Assembly (NCBI RefSeq): GCF_009829325.1
Contig: NZ_VUOS01000002.1
Span: 299,872-363,871 of the forward strand
Source: Nocardia sp. CY41
GTDB taxonomy: Bacteria; Actinomycetota; Actinomycetes; Mycobacteriales; Mycobacteriaceae
DNA length: 64,000 nucleotides
Reading direction: 5' to 3'
Of this stretch, positions 10,392 through 18,984 are shown in pieces. Position 1 is the stretch's first letter; each line of letters begins with the position of its first letter. A program made the position numbers and the translations under genes. The notes under the pieces were generated by a model, which did not search any database, was not told where the DNA came from, and saw only the letters and a list, made by a program, of their open reading frames with translations.

Positions 10392-10706
10392 GTGGCAATT
10401 GAAGTCGTTTCGGCGTCCACGATGACGAGTGACGAGACCACGCACATGGCACGCTGCGTCGGCGGTGACCGCTGGGTGGTCTCCTGGCTTCCGGGTCGCA
10501 CCCTGACCGGGCGACAGGCGGTGACCGCGATGACGATCGCCTCGACCGTCGCCACCTCGCCCATCCCCAGCACGGCGGAGTGGGCCGTCCTCGACGGCCT
10601 GGCCCTGCAGCTGGGCCTGACCGCCAACGAGGCGGTCTTCATGGTGGCGGAGGAGAACCACGACTACCGCAAAACGGCCAAGCCGCGCCGTCGCGTGCTC
10701 GACTAG
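10392..10706 (+). CDS. Conserved-looking small protein of unknown function
   Basis: The GTG start has GAGGGGAGC about nine bases upstream and opens a 104-residue protein. The sequence is soluble and mixed: a central RWVVSWLPGRTLTGRQAVTA, a helical middle and a basic C-terminus (RKTAKPRRRVLD). I recognise no family. Codon use matches the neighbours, and it has its own -10 box, ribosome-binding site and spacing, so it looks like a real gene between glnD and ffh. A role in nitrogen control cannot be claimed from position alone. Confidence 0.65.
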   Translation: MAIEVVSASTMTSDETTHMARCVGGDRWVVSWLPGRTLTGRQAVTAMTIASTVATSPIPSTAEWAVLDGLALQLGLTANEAVFMVAEENHDYRKTAKPRRRVLD

Positions 10707-10810
10707 CGGGCCCGCTCCGCGGGGAAGGACGCACCGCCTGCGCGAACACGTGGGCGATCCCATTACCCTGGGAGAGAATGTGACGTCCCCCGAGATCAGG
10801 AGCGCGATCG

Positions 10811-12373
10811 GTGTTCGAATCCCTGTCCGACCGGCTTACCGGTGCCCTCAAGGATCTGCGCGGTAAGGGGCGTCTGTCACCGGCCGACATCGACGCCACC
10901 TGCCGCGAGATCCGCCTGGCCCTGCTGGAGGCCGACGTCGCGCTGCCCGTGGTCCGCGGATTCATCGGGCGGATCAAGGAGCGCGCCAAGGGCGCCGAGG
11001 TCAGCGCGGCGCTGAACCCGGCGCAGCAGGTCGTGAAGATCGTCAACGAGGAGCTCGTCGGCATCCTCGGCGGCGAGACCAGGCGGCTGAACCTGGCCAA
11101 GAACCCGCCGACCGTGGTCATGCTGGCCGGTCTGCAGGGTTCCGGTAAGACCACGCTCGCGGGCAAGCTGGCGAAACTGCTGAAGGGTCAAGGCCACCAG
11201 CCGCTGCTGGTGGCGTGTGACCTGCAGCGGCCCGGCGCCGTCACCCAGTTGCAAGTGGTCGGCGAGCGCGCGGGCGTACCCGTCTACGCGCCGCACCCGG
11301 GCACGTCCGTCGGTGGTGGAGACAACCCGCTGGGCATCTCGGCCGCCGATCCGGTCAACGTGGCGCGCGGCGGTGTAGAGGAGGCGCGGCAGAGGCAGTA
11401 CGACGTCGTCATCGTCGACACCGCGGGCCGTCTCGGCATCGACGAGGAGCTCATGCGCCAGGCCGCGGGCATCCGCGACGCCGTGCAACCGGACGAGACC
11501 CTGTTCGTGCTCGACGCGATGATCGGCCAGGACGCGGTCAACACCGCCGAGGCGTTCCGCGACGGTGTCGGCTTCACCGGTGTGGTGCTGACCAAGCTCG
11601 ACGGCGACGCCCGCGGCGGTGCGGCGCTGAGCGTCCGCGAGGTCACCGGTGTGCCGATCCTGTTCGCCTCGACCGGTGAGAAGCTCGAGGACTTCGACGT
11701 CTTCCACCCGGACCGCATGGCCAGCCGCATCCTCGGCATGGGTGACGTGCTCACCCTGATCGAGCAGGCCGAACAGGTCTACGACGCCAAGCAGGCCGAG
11801 GAGGCCGCCCGCAAGATCGGCAGCGGCGAGCTCACGCTCGAGGACTTCCTCGACCAGATGCTGGCCATCCGCAAGATGGGCCCGATCGGCAACCTGCTCG
11901 GCATGCTGCCGGGTGCCGGCCAGATGAAGGACGTGCTCGCCCAGGTCGACGACAAGCAGCTCGACCGCGTGCAGGCGATCATCCGCGGCATGACCCCGGC
12001 CGAACGGGCCAACCCGAAGATCATCAACGCCTCCCGCCGCCTGCGCATCGCCAACGGTTCCGGAGTTCAGGTCTCCGAGGTCAACCAGCTGGTCGACCGC
12101 TTCTTCGAGGCCAAGAAGATGATGGCGATGATGGGCCGCCAGATGGGCCTGCCCGGCTCCCGCCGCGGCAACGCGAAGAAGGGCAAGAAGGGGAAGAAAG
12201 GCGGGCGCGGCCCGACGCCGCCGAAGGTGCGTGGCGGCTTCCCGGGGATGGGCGGCATGCCCGGCATGCCCGCCGGGATGCCCGACCTGTCCGACATGCC
12301 CGCCGGTCTCGACCAGTTGCCGCCCGGCTTGGAAGGCTTCGATCTGAGCAAGCTGAAGTTCCCCAAGAAGTAG
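10811..12373 (+). CDS. ffh: Signal recognition particle protein Ffh
   Basis: The product has 520 residues. The N and G domains carry the P-loop GLQGSGKTTLAGKLA near residue 107, CDLQRPGAVTQL, DTAGRLGIDEELM and TKLDGDARGG. The methionine-rich M domain (MGPIGNLLGMLPG ... IINASRRLRIANGSG) binds SRP RNA and signal sequences. The tail beyond residue 440 has a basic GKKGKKGKKGGRG segment and a Gly/Met/Pro-rich stretch, longer than in E. coli but usual in actinobacteria. It pairs with FtsY for co-translational membrane targeting. The GTG start has AGGAG eight bases upstream, and TACCCT near 10765 may be its -10 box. Confidence 0.97.
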   Translation: MFESLSDRLTGALKDLRGKGRLSPADIDATCREIRLALLEADVALPVVRGFIGRIKERAKGAEVSAALNPAQQVVKIVNEELVGILGGETRRLNLAKNPPTVVMLAGLQGSGKTTLAGKLAKLLKGQGHQPLLVACDLQRPGAVTQLQVVGERAGVPVYAPHPGTSVGGGDNPLGISAADPVNVARGGVEEARQRQYDVVIVDTAGRLGIDEELMRQAAGIRDAVQPDETLFVLDAMIGQDAVNTAEAFRDGVGFTGVVLTKLDGDARGGAALSVREVTGVPILFASTGEKLEDFDVFHPDRMASRILGMGDVLTLIEQAEQVYDAKQAEEAARKIGSGELTLEDFLDQMLAIRKMGPIGNLLGMLPGAGQMKDVLAQVDDKQLDRVQAIIRGMTPAERANPKIINASRRLRIANGSGVQVSEVNQLVDRFFEAKKMMAMMGRQMGLPGSRRGNAKKGKKGKKGGRGPTPPKVRGGFPGMGGMPGMPAGMPDLSDMPAGLDQLPPGLEGFDLSKLKFPKK

Positions 12374-12468
12374 GACACGCACTGGTTCGCGGCTCGACCC
12401 ACGACGGCACCGCGGGCAGCGGCCTCGCTCGACGAGCGTCGCTGTCCGCACCGTGTCCGCGCGAATGA

Positions 12469-12494
12469 CCGATTCCGGAATCGGACACTAGGTT
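12469..12494 (+). promoter_or_regulatory. 16-bp palindrome and -10 box upstream of the amidohydrolase
   Basis: CCGATTCCGGAATCGG (12469-12484) is a perfect palindrome immediately before TAGGTT (12489-12494), a TANNNT -10 box. The position between -35 and -10 is typical of a repressor operator. The cognate regulator is unknown. Confidence 0.5.
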
Positions 12495-12525
12495 GGAAGC
12501 AACCGACAACGTCCTGGAGGTTGCT

Positions 12526-13620
12526 GTGCATCTGCGCGGTGTGGTTCTGCCCGAAGACGAGCTGCGCGACCTCTGGGTGCGCGACGGCTTGGTGTCGTTC
12601 GAGCCCGTGCCCGGAGCCGAAACGTTCTGCGGCACGGGATGGATCGTGCCCGGCCTCGTCGACGCGCACTGTCACGTCGGGATCCGGTACGGCGGGGGTC
12701 ACGAGGACCGTGCGGGCGCGATCGCACAAGCCGAGACCGAGCGCGACGCCGGGGCGCTGCTGCTGCGCGACGCGGGCTCGCCGATCGATACCCGCTTCAT
12801 CGACGATCACGACGAGCTGCCGCGCATCATCCGCGCGGGCCGCCACATCGCCCGCCCGAAGCGCTACATTCGCGAACTGGGCATCGAACTCGACGACGAA
12901 CGCGACCTGCCGCAGATCGTCGCCGAGCAGGCTCGCCTCGGCGACGGCTGGGTGAAGATCGTCGGCGATTGGATCGACCGCTCCGTCGGCGACCTGCGCC
13001 CGCTGTGGAGCGACACGATCCTGAAAGAGGCCATCGACGCCGCGCATGCCAACGGCGCCCGGGTCACCGCCCACGTCTTCGGGGAGGACGCGCTACCCGG
13101 CCTGATCAACGCCGGTATCGATTGCCTCGAGCACGGCACCGGCCTCACCGACGAGACCATCGAGATGATGGTCGAGCACGGCACCGCCTTGGTCCCCACC
13201 CTGGTGAACATCGACACCTTCCCTGGCATCGCCGACAGCGCGGGCAAGTTCCCGGTCTACGCCGCGCACATGCGCGACCTGCACCGGCGGGTGCACGGCA
13301 CAGTCGCCGCCGCGCACGAGGCGGGCGTGCCGATCTTCGCGGGCACCGACGCGGGCGGCTCCATCCGCCACGGGCGCATCGCCGACGAGATCGCGGCGCT
13401 CGCCGCCGCGGGCCTGTCCCGGCACGACGCGCTCGGCGCGGCCTCCTGGAATGCGCGCGACTGGCTCGGGCGGCCCGGCATCGAACCCGGCGCGCCGGCG
13501 GATTTCGTTGTCTACGAGCAGGACCCGCGCATCCACCCGGAAACGCTCACTACCCCCTACGCCGTCGTCCTGGGCGGGCGGGTGTACGGCGGACGCGGTC
13601 CGGTCACCGGGCATCGATAA
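12526..13620 (+). CDS. Metal-dependent amidohydrolase (Rv2915c-like)
   Basis: The product has 364 residues of the amidohydrolase superfamily. The first metal-binding motif is in GLVDAHCHVGI (HxH). Further ligands are probably the conserved lysine region VKIVGDWID, HVFG (His), CLEHGTGL (His) and the Asp in FAGTDAGGS. The C-terminus returns to the small beta domain with GAPADFVVYEQDP. Substrate is not predictable; imidazolonepropionase- and prolidase-like relatives act on cyclic amides or dipeptides. The GTG at 12526 has TGGAGG five bases upstream and is preferred to a TTG at 12493. Position after ffh matches M. tuberculosis. A perfect palindrome upstream suggests it is regulated. Confidence 0.88.
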   Translation: MHLRGVVLPEDELRDLWVRDGLVSFEPVPGAETFCGTGWIVPGLVDAHCHVGIRYGGGHEDRAGAIAQAETERDAGALLLRDAGSPIDTRFIDDHDELPRIIRAGRHIARPKRYIRELGIELDDERDLPQIVAEQARLGDGWVKIVGDWIDRSVGDLRPLWSDTILKEAIDAAHANGARVTAHVFGEDALPGLINAGIDCLEHGTGLTDETIEMMVEHGTALVPTLVNIDTFPGIADSAGKFPVYAAHMRDLHRRVHGTVAAAHEAGVPIFAGTDAGGSIRHGRIADEIAALAAAGLSRHDALGAASWNARDWLGRPGIEPGAPADFVVYEQDPRIHPETLTTPYAVVLGGRVYGGRGPVTGHR

Positions 13621-13660
13621 CTCGTCACCGCGGCTCACCCGCGCGTTCGCGAACGCGGCG

Positions 13661-13666
13661 TAAGGT
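13661..13666 (+). promoter_or_regulatory. -10 box TAAGGT before the LLM gene
   Basis: TAAGGT lies eight bases before the GTG at 13675 and no ribosome-binding site is visible, so this may be a leaderless start. Confidence 0.4.
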
Positions 13667-13674
13667 CGGATTCC

Positions 13675-14660
13675 GTGACGATTCGCCTCGGATATCAGAT
13701 GCCCAACTTCAGCTACGGCAAGTCGGTGCGCGAGCTGTTCCCCACGGTTGTCGCGCAGGCCAGGGAGGCCGAAGCCGCAGGTTTCGACACGGCCTTCGTC
13801 ATGGACCACTTCTATCAACTGCCCGGCATCGGCACGCCCGACGAGCCGATGCTCGAGGCGTACACCGCGCTCGGCGGCCTGGCCACGGCGACGGAGCGAA
13901 TCCAGTTGTCGGCGTTGGTCACCGGCAACACCTACCGCAACCCGGCCATGCTCGCCAAGACCGTCACCACGCTCGACGTGGCCAGCGGCGGCCGCGCGGT
14001 GCGCTCGGCATCGGCGCGGGCTGGTTCGAACTCGAGCACCGCTCCCTCGGGTACGAATTCGGCACGTTCACCGACCGCTTCGAGCGGCTCGACGAGGCGC
14101 TGCACATCATCCAGCCGATGCTGCGCGGCGAGCGGCCCACCTTCGAGGGCAAGTGGTACCGGGTCGAGAACGCCATGAACGAGCCGCGCGTGCGCGACGA
14201 CCTGCCGATTCTGCTCGGCGGCAGCGGCGAGAGGAAGACCTTCGGCCTGGCCGCCCGCTTCGCCGACCATCTCAACATCATCTGCAACGCCTCCGAACTG
14301 CCGCGCAAGATCGAGGCGCTGCGAGCGCGTTGCGCCGAGGCCGGCCGGGATCCGCAGACTCTGGAGACCAGCTACCTGTGCTTCGTGATGATGGACGAGG
14401 ACGGTGATCTGGTGCGCAAGCAGCAGCGGGATTATCTGAGCCGCATGGGTATCGACCTGTCGGCGCTCTCGGACGCCGAGCGAGCGCAGAGCCCGGCCGA
14501 CCGCCAGTTCGTCGGCACCCCGGACGATGTTGCCGAACAGCTGCGGACCCGCGTTCTCGACCACGGCGTCGACGGCCTGATCATCAATATGGTGTTCAAC
14601 GGGCACGAACCGGGAGCGGTCGAGCTCGCCGGGCGCACTCTTGCTCCGCTGGTGCGCTGA
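13675..14660 (+). pseudogene. LLM-class F420-dependent oxidoreductase split by a frameshift
   Basis: Two frames together give one luciferase-like monooxygenase. The first runs from the GTG at 13675 (MTIRLGYQMPNFSYGKSV ... VTTLDVASGGR). The second supplies LGIGAGWFELEH, LPILLGGSGERKT and VGTPDDVAEQLRTR to the stop at 14658-14660. The switch falls at about 14001-14011, inside the conserved SGGR-x-LGIGAGW motif, and needs one base added or two removed. The total of about 328 residues is normal for these F420-dependent enzymes, which reduce varied substrates. Because both halves are perfectly conserved, a very recent mutation or a sequencing error in a GC-run is more likely than an old pseudogene. 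Confidence 0.85.
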
Positions 14661-14697
14661 CGAGCGCGAACCGGGCGCGAATAGCATTGGCGCTGGA

Positions 14698-14703
14698 TAC
14701 AAT
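14698..14703 (+). promoter_or_regulatory. -10 box TACAAT, leaderless start of the methyltransferase
   Basis: TACAAT is followed by six bases and then the ATG at 14710, with no ribosome-binding site between. It supports both the chosen start and leaderless transcription. Confidence 0.55.
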
Positions 14704-14709
14704 CGGCCG

Positions 14710-15447
14710 ATGATAGCCCCTCCGTGGCGCGCGTCGTACGGTGTCGACGCGCCGTCGGTGCTGCTGTTGCTGGGAGTTCTCGCGGTCGGGTATCTCGCCG
14801 CCGCCCTGGTGGTGGCGCTGTTCCAGCAACTGCGTCCGAGTCTGCTGCTGCTGTTGATCGGCGTCGTGCTGGCCGCGCAGTTCGGGTTGTTCCTGCACGC
14901 GACCCGCCGGGGCAAGTTCCAGGTCTGGGCGGGCCTGCTCGACGATCTGGACCTGCGCGGCGACGAACGACTACTGGACATGGGGTGCGGCCGCGGGGCG
15001 GTGTTGCTGGCCGCGGCGCGCCGCCTGCCCGCCGGGCGCGCCGTGGGCCTGGATCTGTGGTGCTCGGCCGACAACTGCGGCAACACCCCGGCCACCGCCG
15101 AGCAGAACGCGCTCGCGGAGAACGTCGCCGACCGGATCGAGCTGCACACCGGCGACATGACCCGCATGCCGTTCCCGGACGACGCCTTCGACGTCGTCGT
15201 CTCCAGCCTGGCCATCCACAACATCCGGACCGCCGAGGGCCGCGCGGCGGCGGTCCGCGAGGCGTGCCGTGTGCTGCGTCCCGGCGGCAAACTGGTCATC
15301 GTCGACATCGGCAAGACCCGGGAATATCGCGCCGTTCTGGCGGCCGACGGCGCGACCGCCCTCACCCTGCGCCCGGTGGGGTGGCGGATGTGGTGGGGCG
15401 GTCCTTGGGTGCCCACGCGAGCCCTCACCGCCGTCGCTCCGGGGTAG
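14710..15447 (+). CDS. Membrane-anchored SAM-dependent methyltransferase
   Basis: The product has 245 residues. Two hydrophobic segments at about residues 16-35 and 40-60 precede a class I methyltransferase fold. Motif I is [16 protein letters not shown], the acidic post-I residue is in AVGLDLW, motif II is [12 protein letters not shown], and motif III is [16 protein letters not shown]. The fold matches ubiquinone/menaquinone-type and small-molecule methyltransferases; the membrane anchor suggests a lipid or quinone substrate, which is inference. The ATG at 14710 sits six bases behind a TACAAT box. It lies between the LLM gene and the rpsP operon and seems to be its own transcription unit. 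Confidence 0.82.
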   Translation: MIAPPWRASYGVDAPSVLLLLGVLAVGYLAAALVVALFQQLRPSLLLLLIGVVLAAQFGLFLHATRRGKFQVWAGLLDDLDLRGDERLLDMGCGRGAVLLAAARRLPAGRAVGLDLWCSADNCGNTPATAEQNALAENVADRIELHTGDMTRMPFPDDAFDVVVSSLAIHNIRTAEGRAAAVREACRVLRPGGKLVIVDIGKTREYRAVLAADGATALTLRPVGWRMWWGGPWVPTRALTAVAPG

Positions 15448-15518
15448 TGCTGGAGGTGTTACGGCGGGCGGACGCCGCTTCGTGAACGCGGGACGCGATT
15501 TCCGACGTGATCGCCCGG

Positions 15519-15530
15519 TCTGGCACAATG
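15519..15530 (+). promoter_or_regulatory. Extended -10 promoter of the rpsP operon
   Basis: TCTGGCACAATG contains CACAAT preceded by TGG, fitting an extended -10 (TGn) promoter. The identical 12-mer precedes rplS at 26247-26258. It leaves a leader of about 145 bases before rpsP. Confidence 0.5.
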
Positions 15531-15676
15531 GACCACCGTCCTTCCGGACAAGTGTCAGCCCGTCTCCGGTTCCGTACCGCGCGGCGGTCACACACTCGAA
15601 AGCGCAAAACCGGGCTCGCAGACCATGCGGGTCGCCGAATTGCGTCGTGACCAACCAAACGAAAGGCAGATCAGCA

Positions 15677-16108
15677 GTGGCTGTCCGCATCAAGCTCACC
15701 CGCCTGGGCAAGATCCGCAACCCGCAGTACCGCGTCGTCGTCGCCGACGCCCGCACCCGCCGCGACGGCCGGGCCATCGAGTCCATCGGCAAGTACCACC
15801 CGAAGGAAGAGCCGTCGCTGATCCAGATCGACTCCGAGCGTGTGCAGTACTGGCTGGGCGTGGGCGCGCAGCCGACCGAGCCGGTCCTGCAGCTGCTGAA
15901 GATCACCGGTGACTGGCAGAAGTTCAAGGGCATCGACGGCGCCGAGGGCACCCTGAAGGTCAAGCCGGCCAAGCCGTCGAAGCTGGACCTGTTCAACGCC
16001 GCGCTGGCCGCCGCCGACAACGAGCCGGTCGCCGAGGCCGTCACGCCCAAGAAGAAGGGCAAGAAGGACGCCGAAGAGGGCGCCGAGTCCGCTGAGGCCG
16101 CCGAGTAA
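15677..16108 (+). CDS. rpsP: 30S ribosomal protein S16
   Basis: The product has 143 residues. The N-terminal ~80 are canonical S16 ([54 protein letters not shown]). The extension, with KPKKKGKKD and an Ala/Glu-rich end, is the usual actinobacterial tail. S16 binds the 5' domain of 16S rRNA and helps 30S assembly. The GTG start is supported by the family N-terminus. It leads the rpsP-khpA-rimM-trmD cluster, whose members all act on the ribosome or its tRNAs. Confidence 0.97.
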   Translation: MAVRIKLTRLGKIRNPQYRVVVADARTRRDGRAIESIGKYHPKEEPSLIQIDSERVQYWLGVGAQPTEPVLQLLKITGDWQKFKGIDGAEGTLKVKPAKPSKLDLFNAALAAADNEPVAEAVTPKKKGKKDAEEGAESAEAAE

Positions 16109-16172
16109 TGTCCCCCGCCGCCCATGGACCGGCCCGGACGACGGGTGAGTCGCGTCTCGAGGTGATGGAGCA

Positions 16173-16415
16173 GTGAGCGCCGTCGTCGCCGATGCCGTCG
16201 AGCACTTGGTGCGCGGCATCGTCGCCAATCCCGATGACGTCCGCGTCGAGTTGATCACCGGCCGCCGCGGGCGCACCGTCGAAGTGCACGTTCATCCCGA
16301 TGACCTGGGCAAAGTGATCGGCCGCGGCGGACGCACCGCGACCGCGCTGCGCACCCTCGTCGCCGGTATCGGCGGCCGGGGCATCCGGGTCGACGTGGTC
16401 GACACCGACCAGTAG
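16173..16415 (+). CDS. khpA: KH-domain RNA-binding protein KhpA
   Basis: The product has 80 residues and is a single KH domain with the GKVIGRGGRTATALRTL loop, where the GxxG element contacts RNA. It corresponds to the small UPF0109/KhpA proteins that pair with KhpB/Jag-type proteins in many Gram-positives. It lies between rpsP and rimM as in M. tuberculosis. The GTG start has GGTGATGGAG upstream. The stop codon directly abuts the rimM ATG, so translation is probably coupled. Confidence 0.93.
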   Translation: MSAVVADAVEHLVRGIVANPDDVRVELITGRRGRTVEVHVHPDDLGKVIGRGGRTATALRTLVAGIGGRGIRVDVVDTDQ

Positions 16416-16940
16416 ATGGAACTCGTCGTCGGGCGGGTCGCCAAGTCGCACGGCGTGCGCGGCGAACTCGTCGTCGAGGTGCGCACCGACGAGCCCGAGG
16501 CGCGTTTCGCGCCGGGCACCAGGTTGCGCGGCAGGCTGCCGCGAGCGGCGGAGGTCCGCGAATTCACCGTGGAGTCGGCCCGGGAGCACTCGGGCCGGCT
16601 TCTGGTGTTCCTGGCCGGCGTGACCGACCGCACCGCATCCGACGCGCTGCGCGGCATGCTGTTCGTGGTCGACAGCGCCGAGCTCCCGCCGTCCGAGGAC
16701 CCGGACGAGTTCTACGACCACGAGTTGGAGGGGCTGGAGGTTCGGCTCACCGACGGCACGGTGGTCGGGTCCGTGCGCGAAGTGCTGCACTCCGCGGCCG
16801 GTGAGCTGCTCGAGGTGCGTGCCGCCGACGACGGGCGAGAGATCCTGATCCCGTTCGTCACCGCCATCGTGCCGACGGTGTCGCTCGCCGAGGGTGTGAT
16901 CGTGATCGATCCGCCCGAGGGCCTGCTCCACCCGGAATGA
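16416..16940 (+). CDS. rimM: Ribosome maturation factor RimM
   Basis: The product has 174 residues. The N-terminal RimM barrel begins [22 protein letters not shown], the standard family opening. The C-terminal PRC-barrel-like half includes [11 protein letters not shown] and [12 protein letters not shown]. RimM assists 30S head maturation by binding S19. The ATG immediately follows the khpA stop with no gap, so re-initiation or coupling is expected. The length is typical. Confidence 0.95.
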   Translation: MELVVGRVAKSHGVRGELVVEVRTDEPEARFAPGTRLRGRLPRAAEVREFTVESAREHSGRLLVFLAGVTDRTASDALRGMLFVVDSAELPPSEDPDEFYDHELEGLEVRLTDGTVVGSVREVLHSAAGELLEVRAADDGREILIPFVTAIVPTVSLAEGVIVIDPPEGLLHPE

Positions 16941-17013
16941 GGCGGTGCGGGATCCGCTCACGCGTCGCTCGCCCGGCCGGTGGGACGCGGCCCCGCGGCG
17001 AGAGGAGACAGGC

Positions 17014-17718
17014 ATGAAACTCGACGTCGTCACGATCTTCCCGGAATATCTGGAGCCGCTGCGCACGGCGCTGCTCGGTAAGGCGATCGACAAGGGACTG
17101 ATCTCCCTCACCGTGCACGACCTGCGCCGCTGGACACATGACGTGCACAAATCCGTCGACGACGCCCCCTACGGGGGTGGGCCGGGCATGGTCATGAAGC
17201 CGACCGTGTGGGGCGCCGCGCTCGATGAGGTCTGCCCCGACGACGCACTGCTCGTGGTCCCCACCCCGGCCGGCGTGCCGTTCACGCAGTCGACCGCGCA
17301 CCGCTGGGCCGCCGAGCGGCATCTGGTCTTCGCCTGTGGCCGCTATGAGGGCATCGACCAGCGCGTCTTCGATGACGCCGCCCGCCGCGTGCGGGTGGAG
17401 GAGGTCAGCATCGGCGACTACGTGCTGATCGGCGGCGAGGCGGCCGTGCTGGTGATGACCGAGGCCGTGGTCAGGCTGCTGCCGGGCGTGCTCGGCAATC
17501 AGCAGTCTCATCAGGAGGATTCGTTCTCCGACGGGCTGCTCGAAGGCCCCAGCTACACCCGCCCGGTTTCCTGGCGCGGCCTCGATGTCCCGCCGATCCT
17601 GCTGTCCGGTGACCACGCGAAAGTCGCGGCCTGGCGACGCGAGCAATCCCTCGCCCGCACCCGCGAACGGCGGCCCGACCTGCTCGCGGCGCAGGACGAG
17701 GCCGGACCCGGGCGATAG
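17014..17718 (+). CDS. trmD: tRNA (guanine-N1-)-methyltransferase TrmD
   Basis: The product has 234 residues and carries the SPOUT trefoil-knot signature: [13 protein letters not shown] at the N-terminus, [26 protein letters not shown], and [15 protein letters not shown]. It methylates G37 of tRNAs reading CCN and CUN/CGG codons and so prevents frameshifting. The ATG at 17014 has AGAGGAG nine bases upstream. It ends the rpsP cluster. Confidence 0.97.
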   Translation: MKLDVVTIFPEYLEPLRTALLGKAIDKGLISLTVHDLRRWTHDVHKSVDDAPYGGGPGMVMKPTVWGAALDEVCPDDALLVVPTPAGVPFTQSTAHRWAAERHLVFACGRYEGIDQRVFDDAARRVRVEEVSIGDYVLIGGEAAVLVMTEAVVRLLPGVLGNQQSHQEDSFSDGLLEGPSYTRPVSWRGLDVPPILLSGDHAKVAAWRREQSLARTRERRPDLLAAQDEAGPGR

Positions 17719-17766
17719 ACCGGATTCGCCTCCCGCGCACCCGGGGCCACATACCGGCTCGTAGCC

Positions 17767-18017
17767 GTGCGGCGCTGGGTGCTGGCCTATCCGGCTCGCT
17801 TCGAGTTGGTCTCCGGCGTGTGGACGATCGACTCCGCCGAACTCGCCGTGGCCGCGGATGCGGCGTAGGACGCGTTTGGTGCGGCCCTCCTGCGCGCACT
17901 TGGCCCGGCGCCGCCGATCCGGCCGCGGCGGGCCGCCTCGCCGCGGACGGCAAAGGCCACGCCGATGCCGCCGACCTGGTGGACGATCTGCTCGCCTATC
18001 TCCGTCCGGCGTCGTGA
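17767..18017 (+). pseudogene. Possible decayed small gene after trmD
   Basis: From the GTG at 17767 a plausible helical protein (VRRWVLAYPARFELVSGVW ... DSAELAVAADAA) runs into a TAG at 17866-17868 and continues in the same frame as DAFGAALLRALG. A shift to another frame then gives AAGRLAADGKGHADAADLVDDLLAYLRP before the TGA at 18015-18017. One stop plus one frameshift would restore a protein of about 80 residues. I recognise no family. This is weak evidence for an old pseudogene. Confidence 0.3.
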
Positions 18018-18033
18018 CGGAAACCCGCACGTC

Positions 18034-18885
18034 TCACGGCAGCAGGCCGTGGCGGCGGGCGGCCACCACCGCCTCGTGCCGGGAATGGGCGTCGAGTTTG
18101 ACCATCGCGTTGCGCAGATAGCTCTTCACGGTTTCCGCTCCGAGTGAAAGCCGCTGCGCCGCTTCCTGATTGGAGCAACCGAGGGCGATCTGGGAGAGCA
18201 CGTCGAGTTCGCGGCGGGACAGTTTCGGGCGGTCGGCCTGCGGCTCGCCGGTGAGGACCCGGGTGAGTCGTTCGCACACCGCGTGCAGACGTCCGCGCAA
18301 CCGGTCGTCATCGGCCGAGCGCGCCATGCCGCGCAGTTCGGCGTGGATGTCGCGCAGCTCCTCGGTGATCGCCGGGGCCGCCACCGGCGACGGCGCGGCC
18401 GCCTCCAGCATTCGCAGCCTGCGGTCGACCTCGTCGCGCACGGCGATCTCGGTGGCAAGGCGGCGACCGGCCTGGACGACGAGATCCGCGGTGCGGTCGC
18501 CCAGCGGGCTCGCGCCACGCGTCGCGGCGTAGAGCACCGCGCGGGGCTGCCGGTCCACCACTACGGGCACGGCCAGTACGGAGCGGATGCCCTCGCCGAC
18601 GACCGGCCCGTCGTAGTCATGGGTGATCGAGGAGGCGCGGCGATAGTCCGAGACCGCGGCGGGCCGCCCGGAATCCATCACGCGGCCGCCCAGCCCCGAG
18701 GTCCGCACGACGGCCAGGCCACGCAGGCCGTTGGTCAGCGTGCCGACGAATTCCGAGAGCAACAGCGCGTCGCCGTGCACCTCGCCGCCGAATGCCACCG
18801 GCACGCCCGCCGTGCTCGCCACCCAGCGGATCTCGGCGCGCAGAGCGTCACTGTCGCGCGGACGCAGCAGAGCGATGTGGGTCAC
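18034..18885 (-). CDS. LuxR-type regulator with GAF-like sensor
   Basis: The product has 283 residues. Residues ~1-150 resemble a GAF sensor (GEGIRSVLAVPVVVDRQPRAVLYAATR, PLGDRTADLV). After a helical linker, a C-terminal LuxR/NarL helix-turn-helix spans KLSRRELDVLSQIALGCSNQ ... LSLGAETVKSYLRNAMVKL. I chose the GTG at 18885 because AAGGGG is nine bases upstream and the sensor starts there; the frame stays open far beyond but only as antisense of the next gene. It is divergent from two acyl-CoA synthetase genes, and a palindrome lies between. Regulation of fatty or organic acid activation is the likely role. Confidence 0.85.
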   Translation of the reverse strand: MTHIALLRPRDSDALRAEIRWVASTAGVPVAFGGEVHGDALLLSEFVGTLTNGLRGLAVVRTSGLGGRVMDSGRPAAVSDYRRASSITHDYDGPVVGEGIRSVLAVPVVVDRQPRAVLYAATRGASPLGDRTADLVVQAGRRLATEIAVRDEVDRRLRMLEAAAPSPVAAPAITEELRDIHAELRGMARSADDDRLRGRLHAVCERLTRVLTGEPQADRPKLSRRELDVLSQIALGCSNQEAAQRLSLGAETVKSYLRNAMVKLDAHSRHEAVVAARRHGLLP

Positions 18886-18919
18886 GGGACTCACCCCTTT
18901 TCGGGGGTAGTGGGCGGCG

Positions 18920-18936
18920 GGATGTGACCCACATCC
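18920..18936. promoter_or_regulatory. 17-bp palindrome between luxR-type gene and acyl-CoA synthetases
   Basis: GGATGTG and CACATCC are perfect inverted arms around a 3-base centre (ACC). It lies 34 bases upstream of the regulator start and 48 bases upstream of the synthetase start, a position suited to controlling both. Confidence 0.5.
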
Positions 18937-18984
18937 TATTGCACACCCGGGTTGCGCTGGATCACAGAACGAGGAGAACTGAAG

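Noticed and set aside
12639..14660. Plus-strand frame of about 670 codons spanning the amidohydrolase and LLM genes
   Set aside because: Its first part is an out-of-frame shadow of the amidohydrolase; only the last ~220 codons are real, as the second half of the frameshifted LLM gene.
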